A DNA stretch of 8,130 bases from Clostridia bacterium (GCA_017424085.1 JAFPBP010000228.1:1-8130); one strand, 5' to 3'. Positions 1-7,515 are shown, counted from the stretch's first letter. The notes: generated by a model not told the origin, from the letters alone. Translations and numbers: made by a program.

Positions 1-1415
1 ATGGGGCAATCGGTGAGGGGGAGGTTTTTCAGAAGGACTCCCTGCGTGCCGCTCTTCTCCCACATCTCTGCGGGAAGATCGTACAGATTGCCGTTCCGCA
101 GATCGCAGACCTTGGGGGCAACACCCTTCTGTCGATAGATGGCAAGGGATACGGTTCCCTCGTAGGTGGAGGTGAGAATGGGAACGTTGTTCCAATATAT
201 AACCACCCGTCTTCCATCCTCCAATCGGAAGCCGTAAACCTCGACCGTAGAATCGGTGCAATCGTTCCCGTTAACGCGGACGGAGGGCAGGCACTCCTTG
301 GAATATGCGATGGGTTGAGGCTGAACGTCACCCTGCATCAGGGACGCCAAGGCGGAAAGGGCGTAATAGGAGGGTTTTTTGGTGTAATTGCCCGTGCCCC
401 GCCCGTTTTCGTCAAAGTCGGCACGGAGGACACCGAAATAGCCGTAATCCATGTAAGACGCCTTGTCGGCAAGTCTGCCCCGCAGGGCTTCCACCATATC
501 CAGAGAAGAGAAATAGGAGGTAAATTCCACGCCGCAATGGAGGTCACGGACGAGAATGCGGAGCAACAGCTTCTGCTGCTTTTCCTCGGTCCACGCCATG
601 CGCTTCAAGGCGCCCGCCCCGTCGCTGCGGGATTGGCATCCCGATTCCCCTTGGATCAGCTTGATATTGGGATTGAAGGATTGCACCAGCGTCTGCAACG
701 CCTTGACTCGCTGACAGCGCTCCTCGTCGTGGGCGGAATAGCTGTGATAGGAGACGTAGTCAATGTACCGATATAAGCCCGTGGACAGGGCAATTTCCGC
801 AAAGGAGAAGCCGTTGGCGCGGGTGTGGGCAAGGGCAAAGCCGATGACCTTGGCGGCGGAGTCGGCTTCCTTGATCGCGCGAGCGGTGGCGCAGGCAAAA
901 ATTCCGTATTCGTAGGCGTCCTTGTCGTAATCCTTGACCTCGTTTTCGCAATGCCGCCAGGAGTAATTGCAATCGGGCTCGTTCCAGATCTCGTACATGC
1001 CGATGCGTCCGTGAAAATGCTCCACGGTGGCTTTCACGTAGGCGATCCATGCGTTCATTTCCCGCTCGGTGGCAATGGGAGGGCATCCCACGGCGCCGAA
1101 CACGGGCTTTGCAAGCTCGGTATAGAGGGGATTTCCGTAGCACAGACAGAGCCAAGGCTCCATGCCGCGGGCGATCAGGTTGTCCACGATCCGATCCAGC
1201 CAAGCAAAATCGTAGACGCCCTCCACCTTCTCGGTCTTCATCCAGCCCGATTGCAGACGGATCTTTTTCACGCCGATGGCGGCAACCAGATCGTAGGCGG
1301 GCTCGGGATTGAACACGTCCCGATCCAGCTTTTCAAAGCCCACCCCAAGGCGGGAAAAGGCAACGTCCTTCGCATCAAAATGAGGCAACGCCCCTGCGGG
1401 GATCAAGCGTTCCAT
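1..1415 (-). CDS. Clan GH-A glycoside hydrolase, GH39-like (3' end cut by window edge)
   Basis: The frame is open from an ATG at 1415-1413 down to the window edge (471 codons, no stop). An AAAGGAGT ribosome binding site lies 7 bases upstream of this start. The protein reads as a (beta/alpha)8 barrel glycosidase. Residues 40-75 (RLQSGW, then VYDFAWLD) and PWLCLCYG resemble barrel strands of GH39 and related clan GH-A enzymes. The acid/base candidate is Glu146 in EIWNEPD and the nucleophile candidate is Glu257 in QGESG. The 111-residue spacing and the NEP motif fit a retaining clan GH-A enzyme. Residues from about 370 look like a C-terminal beta-sandwich, and probably only a few residues are missing. 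There is no signal peptide, so it likely acts in the cytoplasm on imported oligosaccharides, perhaps as a beta-xylosidase; the substrate is inference. It is divergent from an AraC-type regulator that probably controls it. GH5, GH30 or GH51 assignment is possible. Confidence 0.88.
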   Translation of the reverse strand, partial: MERLIPAGALPHFDAKDVAFSRLGVGFEKLDRDVFNPEPAYDLVAAIGVKKIRLQSGWMKTEKVEGVYDFAWLDRIVDNLIARGMEPWLCLCYGNPLYTELAKPVFGAVGCPPIATEREMNAWIAYVKATVEHFHGRIGMYEIWNEPDCNYSWRHCENEVKDYDKDAYEYGIFACATARAIKEADSAAKVIGFALAHTRANGFSFAEIALSTGLYRYIDYVSYHSYSAHDEERCQRVKALQTLVQSFNPNIKLIQGESGCQSRSDGAGALKRMAWTEEKQQKLLLRILVRDLHCGVEFTSYFSSLDMVEALRGRLADKASYMDYGYFGVLRADFDENGRGTGNYTKKPSYYALSALASLMQGDVQPQPIAYSKECLPSVRVNGNDCTDSTVEVYGFRLEDGRRVVIYWNNVPILTSTYEGTVSLAIYRQKGVAPKVCDLRNGNLYDLPAEMWEKSGTQGVLLKNLPLTDCP

Positions 1416-1435
1416 AAAAAATACTCCTTTCGGAC

Positions 1436-1464
1436 TTGACAAGCAGAGGGGAATCTGCTATAAT
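1436..1464 (+). promoter_or_regulatory. Consensus sigma-70/SigA promoter of the araC-type gene
   Basis: TTGACA at 1436-1441 and TATAAT at 1459-1464 are separated by exactly 17 bases, a perfect match to the housekeeping consensus. Transcription should start near 1471, leaving a leader of about 90 bases before the GTG start at 1562. A perfect promoter is unusual for a regulator gene. It suggests that expression is set mainly by repression or by the leader. Confidence 0.82.
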
Positions 1465-1479
1465 ATTCTTGTACCTTTC

Positions 1480-1508
1480 ATTATATTCCGAAAAGAAATC
1501 GGAATATA
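1480..1508 (-). promoter_or_regulatory. Possible promoter of the glycoside hydrolase gene
   Basis: On the minus strand TATAAT occurs at 1485-1480, about 65 bases upstream of the hydrolase start. The hexamer 17 bases further upstream (TATATT, 1508-1503) matches the -35 consensus poorly. A good -10 without a -35 is what is expected of an activator-dependent promoter, and the neighbouring AraC-type protein is the obvious candidate. The assignment rests only on spacing and sequence likeness. Confidence 0.35.
1482..1508. repeat. Inverted repeat in the divergent promoter region
   Basis: Arms TATATTCCGA (1482-1491) and TCGGAATATA (1499-1508) are perfectly complementary over 10 bases around a 7-base centre. 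The repeat lies just downstream of the regulator's transcription start and covers the weak -35 to -10 interval of the presumed hydrolase promoter. It could be an operator or an RNA hairpin in the regulator's leader. No T-run follows it, so it is not an obvious terminator. Confidence 0.7.
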
Positions 1509-1529
1509 GTCTGATTTTATGGATTAATT

Positions 1530-1545
1530 ATCATAATCTTATGAT
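1530..1545. repeat. Second inverted repeat, just before the araC-type start
   Basis: ATCATAA (1530-1536) and TTATGAT (1539-1545) form a perfect 7-base palindrome with a 2-base centre. It ends six bases before the GGAGG ribosome binding site at 1551-1555. Its half-site differs from that of the repeat at 1482-1508. The centres of the two repeats are about 42 bases apart, close to four DNA turns. Confidence 0.6.
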
Positions 1546-1561
1546 TTTTCGGAGGTTGCCC

Positions 1562-2362
1562 GTGCGCGAACTCTCGTCTCTGCAATCGTCGGTCTTCGAT
1601 AGCAATCTTTTGCACAGATCAAAACCCCGAACCCAACCCCGCCTCGTGCAGCATTACGAGCTTGAGATCTTCCATACCGATTCGGGGCAAAGTCACGTGG
1701 ACGACAACGTCTATCCCATCCGTCGGGGCATGATCCTCTGCGCCAAGCCGGGGCAGATCCGCTACAGCGACCTGCCCGTGCGATGCAGCTTTATTCGCAT
1801 CACTCCACAGGAGGGCGGAGAGATCGATGAAATTTTGCAGGGATTGCCCAACGTCTTCTTTGCGGAGGAGGAAACCGACGAGATCCTGGCGAAATTTGAA
1901 AAGATCAGCGTTATTTTGACAGAAGAGGAGGACGTGGATGCAAAGATTCGGGTCAACGCCCTGCTGTTGGACGTGATCTACCGTTGCCTGCGCCTGGCAC
2001 GCAACGAGCACGCACGGAGGCTTCCCGATGCGGGGGATCGGATCGTAGCGGAGGCAATGCGGTATCTGAACCAACACTACACCGAGCCCTGCTCCCTGCA
2101 GGACCTTGCCAGAGCGGTCCACGTCTCCCCCAACCATCTGCACGCGGTGTTCCACAAAAAAATCGGCGTGACGCCCTATGAATACACCGTAAAAAAGCGC
2201 ATTGAGAAGGCAAAGCAGCTGATCCGCACGGGGGAATACTCCCTTTCACGGGTGGCGGAGGAAACGGGCTATTGCTCCCAATCCCACTTCAACAAGGCGT
2301 TCAAATCCATGGTGGGGCAAACGCCCTCGGAATACCGTCGATCCATTCTGGAGGAATACTGA
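1562..2362 (+). CDS. AraC/XylS-family transcriptional regulator
   Basis: This is a DNA-binding regulator of 266 residues with the usual AraC layout. An N-terminal cupin-like ligand domain (about 25-80, with the stretch RGMILCAKPGQIRY) is followed by a linker and a C-terminal double helix-turn-helix. The first HTH is about 178-200 (DLARAVHVSPNHLHAVF). The second is about 227-250 (VAEETGYCSQSHFNKAFK), followed by the family signature GQTPSEYRR. I chose the GTG at 1562 because GGAGG at 1551-1555 lies six bases upstream. The ATG at 1541 has no ribosome binding site, and a TTG at 1436 falls inside the -35 box. It is transcribed away from the GH39-like gene and is likely its activator, probably sensing a sugar; the ligand is inference. 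The downstream membrane protein starts 12 bases later, so the two are probably one operon. Confidence 0.93.
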   Translation: MRELSSLQSSVFDSNLLHRSKPRTQPRLVQHYELEIFHTDSGQSHVDDNVYPIRRGMILCAKPGQIRYSDLPVRCSFIRITPQEGGEIDEILQGLPNVFFAEEETDEILAKFEKISVILTEEEDVDAKIRVNALLLDVIYRCLRLARNEHARRLPDAGDRIVAEAMRYLNQHYTEPCSLQDLARAVHVSPNHLHAVFHKKIGVTPYEYTVKKRIEKAKQLIRTGEYSLSRVAEETGYCSQSHFNKAFKSMVGQTPSEYRRSILEEY

Positions 2363-2374
2363 AGGGAGACGCTT

Positions 2375-3022
2375 ATGCTGTATACTGTCATCAATCAGAC
2401 CGCAAGCATTCTTCGGGTGCGGTTGGGCGAGGCGCAGGCGGAGATCCTACCCACGCAAAGTGCAATTCTGGAGGGGGACGAAGCGGCGCTGATCACGGCG
2501 GAGCCCACCGAGAAGCGATGCATTTCAGTGACCGAGAATAGCATGCGGATGCGGGGGATGAGAAGCCCCGATCTGATCGGAAACCGCCTCTGCCGCGGGA
2601 CCCTGTCTCTGCGCCTGCGGGTGGAGGGACGGGAGGGCTGCACCGTACGGATCAAGGCAAACCGCCGCACCATGAAGGGCTTTTCCCACATGCAGTTCGA
2701 TCTGCTCTGTCTGACCGAGGAGGTCACGCGGGGCACGGTTACCGCGCGGGAAAATTATCTGCACCACAAGGAAGACCGCGACGAAATTTTGAACAAATAC
2801 AGCCCCGTGATCCTCCTCGATCTGCTGATTCTCGGGGTGATCATCGCCGTCGGGATCTACTTCGGATTCCTCACGTATCTGCAAAAAAGTCTCTTTTTCG
2901 GGGCGTTTACGTTGGTTCTTTTGCTCTTCCTTCTGCACACTACGGTGCAGATGAGCCGCTGGGCGCTGTTCGCCCGTGGGTTGAAGCAATTCGGCATCGT
3001 GGAGCCCGAGGATCTGAACTGA
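2375..3022 (+). CDS. Two-helix membrane protein of unknown function
   Basis: The 215-residue protein starts at ATG 2375, with AAGGGAGA at 2362-2369 as a well-placed ribosome binding site. It is not a family I recognise. Residues 1-140 are soluble and rich in charged residues and beta-prone stretches (for example SLRLRVEG at about 78-85). The segment 122-141 is hydrophilic (ARENYLHHKEDRDEILNKY). Two hydrophobic helices follow at about 143-168 and 171-192, forming a hairpin with a very short turn, then a basic C-terminal tail ending at PEDLN. There is no signal peptide, so the large N-terminal domain is probably cytoplasmic and anchored through the C-terminal hairpin. Its position 12 bases after the AraC-type gene suggests cotranscription, but any functional link to sugar sensing is inference. 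Confidence 0.82.
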   Translation: MLYTVINQTASILRVRLGEAQAEILPTQSAILEGDEAALITAEPTEKRCISVTENSMRMRGMRSPDLIGNRLCRGTLSLRLRVEGREGCTVRIKANRRTMKGFSHMQFDLLCLTEEVTRGTVTARENYLHHKEDRDEILNKYSPVILLDLLILGVIIAVGIYFGFLTYLQKSLFFGAFTLVLLLFLLHTTVQMSRWALFARGLKQFGIVEPEDLN

Positions 3023-3064
3023 GGAAATTTGAAAAGAAAAATCGCAAAAACGCCCGCAGACCTC

Positions 3065-3093
3065 TTGACAAACGGGGGAATTTGTGATATTAT
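3065..3093 (+). promoter_or_regulatory. Promoter of the thrS T-box transcript
   Basis: TTGACA at 3065-3070 and TATTAT at 3088-3093 are 17 bases apart: a perfect -35 and a five-of-six -10. Transcription would begin near 3100, directly upstream of the T-box stem I. This makes thrS an independent transcription unit from the regulator operon to its left, although no terminator separates them. Confidence 0.82.
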
Positions 3094-3100
3094 ATTAAGT

Positions 3101-3355
3101 AGTTATAATTGAAGATCAAAGGCAACGATGGAGAGAGTAGCCGATCGGAGCATTCAGAGAGAGGAACGCTTGCTGTGAGTTCCTTATGGGAAGATCGCGT
3201 GAAGACCACTCCGGAGCCGCAGCGCCCAACGGAAAACAAGTAAGTGCTGACGTCTTCCCCGCGTCATGGGGATCAATGAAGTGAAACGTAAGGTGGAACC
3301 GTGCATATGCACCCTTAACGGCAGGAGAACTGCCCCTAAGGGTGTTTATTTTTTT
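3101..3355 (+). promoter_or_regulatory. T-box riboswitch (threonyl-tRNA sensing) upstream of thrS
   Basis: Stem I can be folded from GGAG/CTCC (3130-3133 with 3209-3212), CGATC/GATCG (3142-3146 with 3193-3197) and GGAAC/GTTCC (3163-3167 with 3179-3183). An AGTA lies on the 5' side of the specifier loop near 3136-3139. The specifier ACC (threonine) is at 3205-3207, within GAAGACCA. CAGC/GCTG (3220-3223 with 3246-3249) and TCCCC/GGGGA (3256-3260 with 3268-3272) fit stems II and III. The T-box sequence AAGGTGGAACCGTGC is at 3290-3304. Its TGGA (3294-3297) would pair with a tRNA 3' end UCCA, that is, a discriminator U. Uncharged tRNA-Thr should stabilise the antiterminator (TAAGG 3289-3293 with CCTTA 3313-3317, plus GTGC/GCAC) and allow thrS transcription. 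Codon, T-box and downstream gene all agree. Confidence 0.94.
3310..3355 (+). terminator. T-box-controlled intrinsic terminator before thrS
   Basis: CACCCTTA (3310-3317) pairs perfectly with TAAGGGTG (3337-3344). An inner stem GGCAG/CTGCC (3320-3324 with 3330-3334) closes a GAGAA loop. A T-run at 3345-3355, broken by one A, follows. The 5' arm is shared with the antiterminator, so the two structures exclude each other. Confidence 0.93.
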
Positions 3356-3383
3356 GAAAACAAACCGAAAAGGAGATCATACA

Positions 3384-5147
<1,764 letters not shown>

Positions 5148-5156
5148 ATAAAAATC

Positions 5157-5190
5157 ATTGCCCGAGGAGTCACATCTTCGGGCAATTTAT
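5157..5190 (+). terminator. Hairpin after thrS, probable terminator
   Basis: ATTGCCCGA (5157-5165) pairs perfectly with TCGGGCAAT (5178-5186). The stem extends three more pairs, including one G-T, to a six-base loop. The T-run downstream is short and broken (TTTAT), so termination may be partial, and the SGNH gene 24 bases later may be read through from thrS. On the minus strand the hairpin is followed by GATTTTTATTT, so it could also stop leftward transcription. Confidence 0.65.
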
Positions 5191-5209
5191 AAAAAAGGAG
5201 GTTCCCGGC

Positions 5210-5920
5210 ATGAACGTACTCTGCATCGGAAACAGCTTTGGAAGCGACGCGACCCACTATCTCCACGGCATTGCCGCAAGCGCGGGACGAGGGATCACGG
5301 TAGTCAATCTCTACATCGGAGGTTGCCCCTTGAGCAAGCATTACCGCAACATGCTCTCGGAGGAGCGGGCATACGCCATGGAATTCAACGGACAAAGCAC
5401 GGGCTTTTACGTCTCTCTCAAGGAAGCCCTGCTCACGCGCGAATGGGACGCGGTGATCCTGCATCAGGCGAGCCCCGTTTCGGTCAACTACGAAACCTAT
5501 CAGCCCTATCTGAATGAGCTTGCGGCTTACGTAAAAAAGCTCAGCCCCAAGGCGAAGATCGTCATTCAGGAGACCTGGGAATACGAAAAGGACAGCAACA
5601 AGCTGGCAAGCATTGCCTACACCGATCCCACCGCCATGTACAACGATCTGCACGACGCTTATCAGAAGGCGGCAAAGGACGTGGGCGCAGACAAGGTCAT
5701 TCCCTCGGGAACCATGTTCCACGATCTGATCGGGAAGGGTTTTGCCGTTCACAGAGATTCCTTCCACGCCTCCTACGGGATGGGACGGTACGCGCTGGCG
5801 CTGTTGTGGTTCCACGTGCTGACCGGAAAGGACGTCACGGACAACACCTTCAACGCCTTTGACGCCGAGGTTTCCCCCGAGGAGATCGAAGCGGTCAAGA
5901 AATGCGTCATGCAGTTCTGA
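5210..5920 (+). CDS. DUF4886/SGNH-type hydrolase
   Basis: The 236-residue protein starts at ATG 5210, with AAGGAGG at 5195-5201, eight bases upstream. The N-terminal block LCIGNSFGSDA (4-14) is the nucleophile motif of SGNH/GDSL-like hydrolases, with Ser9 as the likely catalytic serine. Near the C-terminus, RDSFHAS (182-188) supplies Asp183 and His186, the DxxH of the same fold. The arrangement GNSF, VILHQAS at 82-88, then DSFHAS matches DUF4886-type proteins of Firmicutes and Bacteroidetes. Members of the wider SGNH fold cleave ester bonds, often acetyl groups on carbohydrates; the substrate here is unknown. There is no signal peptide, so it is probably cytoplasmic. It lies 62 bases after thrS and ahead of a strong terminator. 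A role in sugar deacetylation alongside the GH39-like enzyme is only inference. Confidence 0.85.
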   Translation: MNVLCIGNSFGSDATHYLHGIAASAGRGITVVNLYIGGCPLSKHYRNMLSEERAYAMEFNGQSTGFYVSLKEALLTREWDAVILHQASPVSVNYETYQPYLNELAAYVKKLSPKAKIVIQETWEYEKDSNKLASIAYTDPTAMYNDLHDAYQKAAKDVGADKVIPSGTMFHDLIGKGFAVHRDSFHASYGMGRYALALLWFHVLTGKDVTDNTFNAFDAEVSPEEIEAVKKCVMQF

Positions 5921-5984
5921 GAACAAAACGGAACACGGATCCGTTGCCGCAGGCGACGAACATCCCACAAACAAAGGAAGAAGA

Positions 5985-6021
5985 AAAAATTCCGAACGAT
6001 CGCTCGTTCGGAATTTTTCTT
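5985..6021. terminator. Strong bidirectional intrinsic terminator
   Basis: Fifteen bases (5985-5999) pair perfectly with 6004-6018 around a TCGC loop. The core is TTCCGAACGA/TCGTTCGGAA, flanked by A5 and T5, so it works as a rho-independent terminator on either strand. It closes the thrS/SGNH unit and could also stop leftward transcription from the lipoprotein gene. Confidence 0.93.
6001..6021. repeat. 21-base direct repeat, copy 1 (right half of terminator)
   Basis: This begins CGCTCGTTCGG and ends in ATTTTTCTT. It is identical over 21 bases to 7160-7180, and identity ends on both sides. In this copy it is the loop and 3' arm of the terminator at 5985-6018. Confidence 0.9.
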
Positions 6022-6052
6022 AGATTCGTTTACGGGGATATTTCACTTCGGG

Positions 6053-6226
6053 TCAACCATTCGTTCCTTTTACTTTCCGCCGATGGAATAAAAACCATAA
6101 TACTCCACAGGCAGCAAGCGCAATAACACATAAAATCCCGACTAAGATACCCGCAGACAAATAACTATTATAACTACTGAATAATAAACAGAATACGTTC
6201 AGGAGAAATAGCATCACAGTCATCAT
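6053..6226 (-). CDS. Possible small two-helix membrane protein overlapping the lipoprotein gene
   Basis: The frame runs from ATG at 6226-6224 to TGA at 6055-6053 (57 residues), overlapping the last 53 bases of the lipoprotein gene in another frame. Residues 3-16 are hydrophobic. Residues 23-47 (SAGILVGILCVIALAACG, then VLWFLF) form a convincing membrane helix, followed by a basic stop-transfer tail HRRKVKG. The part downstream of the lipoprotein stop (about 40 codons) holds the best helix, and nothing else explains it. No ribosome binding site precedes the ATG pair, so translation would need coupling to the lipoprotein gene. A real start may lie elsewhere, or this may be the anchored tail of a decayed gene. 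T-rich DNA can give chance hydrophobic frames. Confidence 0.38.
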   Translation of the reverse strand: MMTVMLFLLNVFCLLFSSYNSYLSAGILVGILCVIALAACGVLWFLFHRRKVKGTNG

Positions 6227-7022
6227 AAGAACGAATACAGTTTACATCAACAGAACATATTAAGGCGTATTTTCCATCGTCGCCAATAGTCAATTCATAG
6301 TAAAAGTTTTCATAAGAAACCTTATCATAGAATTTTTTTGCATTGCGATATTCATTATCAAGTTTCGATATGATTTGTTCTTGGATAATATCACGGTCAA
6401 AGTCTGTTGCTGTATCAGACGGGATCCTGCCAAGCATCGTAGACGAAAAACTATATATGTAACCTGTCTCATCGATCCTTACGTCTGCCCGATCAGAACA
6501 GATGAAACCATCAACATATTTTGTATATGATATTGTATACATTTTTCTGTTTTCATCAAAGGCAGCGGACACTGTATACGCTGAAATATCTGTAATGTCA
6601 GAAACAAATTTGTTAGAAATTTCAATGCATTCAGATTCTGTACATGCATCCTTTTCTTCCTCTTGCGAAGGATTATTTCCAAAAAAATAGATACACAATT
6701 TACCATCTTCTGTCAAAGAAAAATAGCGGTTCTGCTCATCTTTATATGTATGTGTATTATAAAATTCAGAAAATCGTTTTTCGGTTTCAACATAGGTTCC
6801 GATAACCTCAATATTCCCGATCTTTAATTCAACACATTCGGCAGCGGCAGAATCAACAAATGAATCTTTGCCCCAATCTTTATATTCTAACTTGTGCGGG
6901 TTTTCCGGTATTGAATCTGAATATCCGCATATTTTGATTGATAATCCATCCTTTTTTGTACATCCTGCAAACGATGCGACTAAGAGCATTAATGTTAACA
7001 AAATACAACTTATTTTTTTCAT
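6174..7022 (-). CDS. Membrane lipoprotein with PepSY-like domain
   Basis: The 282-residue protein starts at ATG 7022, with AAAGGAG seven bases upstream. A typical lipoprotein signal peptide is present: MKK, a hydrophobic core (ILLTLMLLVA), then SFAG before Cys21, the probable lipidated residue. Phe at position -3 is less common than Leu. After cleavage it would be anchored to the outer face of the cytoplasmic membrane. Residues about 130-193 have the pattern of a PepSY-like module: a helix (CIEISNKFV), strands ending in YTISYTKYVDG, and a final strand around DETGYIYSFSS. A second similar half may lie at 207-281. The exact family is not recognised. Composition is clearly AT-rich compared with thrS and the left half of the window, suggesting transfer or a relaxed-composition accessory gene. 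It lies between two copies of a 21-base repeat. Confidence 0.85.
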   Translation of the reverse strand: MKKISCILLTLMLLVASFAGCTKKDGLSIKICGYSDSIPENPHKLEYKDWGKDSFVDSAAAECVELKIGNIEVIGTYVETEKRFSEFYNTHTYKDEQNRYFSLTEDGKLCIYFFGNNPSQEEEKDACTESECIEISNKFVSDITDISAYTVSAAFDENRKMYTISYTKYVDGFICSDRADVRIDETGYIYSFSSTMLGRIPSDTATDFDRDIIQEQIISKLDNEYRNAKKFYDKVSYENFYYELTIGDDGKYALICSVDVNCIRSYDDCDAISPERILFIIQ

Positions 7023-7033
7023 ATTGTGCTCCT

Positions 7034-7141
7034 TTATTCACCAATTCTGTAGTTCCCGTTTTCACAAACAACAGCACTCCTTAATCCGGAAGCTTCACTT
7101 CGCTTACCAATAACGGGTTTTTCCTCCCGGCGACGGAGCAT
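7034..7141 (-). pseudogene. Short coding-like frame ending in the lipoprotein ribosome binding site
   Basis: The frame from ATG 7141 to TAA 7036-7034 gives 35 residues (MLRRREEKPV, IGKRSEASGLR, then VVCENGNYRIGE). It is open upstream to about 7198 and reads through the 21-base repeat as KKNSER. The composition is basic and protein-like. Its TAA overlaps the AAAGGAG of the lipoprotein gene, as in coupled genes. No ribosome binding site or family is evident. It may be the 3' remnant of a lost gene or a translated dispersed repeat. Confidence 0.25.
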
Positions 7142-7159
7142 CAACGCCCGAAACTCCGC

Positions 7160-7180
7160 CGCTCGTTCGGAATTTTTCTT
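7160..7180. repeat. 21-base direct repeat, copy 2
   Basis: This is an exact copy of 6001-6021. The complementary left arm that makes copy 1 a terminator is missing here; only CCGAA at 7148-7152 can pair with TTCGG at 7166-7170. The copy ends at the stop codon of the leftward gene at 7180-7182. Confidence 0.9.
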
Positions 7181-7515
7181 TATTGCGCTGAATACGCTTC
7201 AAGATTCTCTAAGAAGTCCTCGGGGAGGATCACACGCTCCCATTCCACACCCAGAAACCACCGCTCTGAAGTATCCGTACCGCGGGTGATATAGCACCAT
7301 ACACCGTTCTCCTCAAAGAACGCATAAGTTTCATCCGGGACCCCATCATCAACCCATTCCTTTTTGAAAGAAGTAACGTGATAGTTTTCGAGGATATAAT
7401 AGACTCGAGCCGAAGAGGAAACGGCAGACAGAACTAAATTCTCGTTTTCCGGATGCGTAATTGTTTCACCCACAGCGGGGAACAGCCTTATCAGGTCATC
7501 GATACCATAAAGGCT
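7180..7515 (-). pseudogene. 3' part of a leftward gene of unknown function, 5' end lost
   Basis: The frame ends at TAA 7182-7180. The convincing part reads ENLVLSAVSSSARVYYILEN, then VTSFKKEW, VDDGVPDETYAFFEENGVW, CYITRG and WFLGVEWERVILPEDFLE. It is rich in Trp, Glu and aromatic residues and looks like the C-terminal portion of a small soluble protein. I do not recognise the family. Upstream of about 7440-7515 the same frame continues to a GTG at 7602, but there it is the exact antisense of the TIM-barrel gene and lacks a ribosome binding site, so that extension is probably not coding. The gene therefore seems cut off at its 5' end by a breakpoint. Confidence 0.6.

Noticed and set aside
825..1439. 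A 204-codon forward frame inside the GH39-like gene
   Set aside because: It is antisense to a frame carrying NEP and GESG catalytic motifs and runs into the regulator's promoter.
1482..1545. CRISPR-like or iteron array in the divergent region
   Set aside because: Only two inverted repeats of unrelated sequence are present, with no regular spacing or repeated unit.
1436..1561. Extended N-terminus of the AraC-type protein from TTG 1436
   Set aside because: The TTG is part of the -35 box, so it cannot lie in the transcript; GGAGG is correctly spaced for GTG 1562.
3342..3383. Extended start of thrS at GTG 3342
   Set aside because: This codon lies in the 3' arm of the T-box terminator; AAAAGGAG and ATG 3384 are the proper signals.
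6502..6690. Forward frame of 62 codons within the lipoprotein gene
   Set aside because: It is antisense to a gene with a signal peptide, lipobox and ribosome binding site and shows no protein-like pattern.
6001..7180. Insertion sequence or transposon between the 21-base repeats
   Set aside because: No transposase or integrase, no terminal inverted repeats, and the repeat is too long for usual target-site duplications; only a repeat-bounded segment can be claimed.
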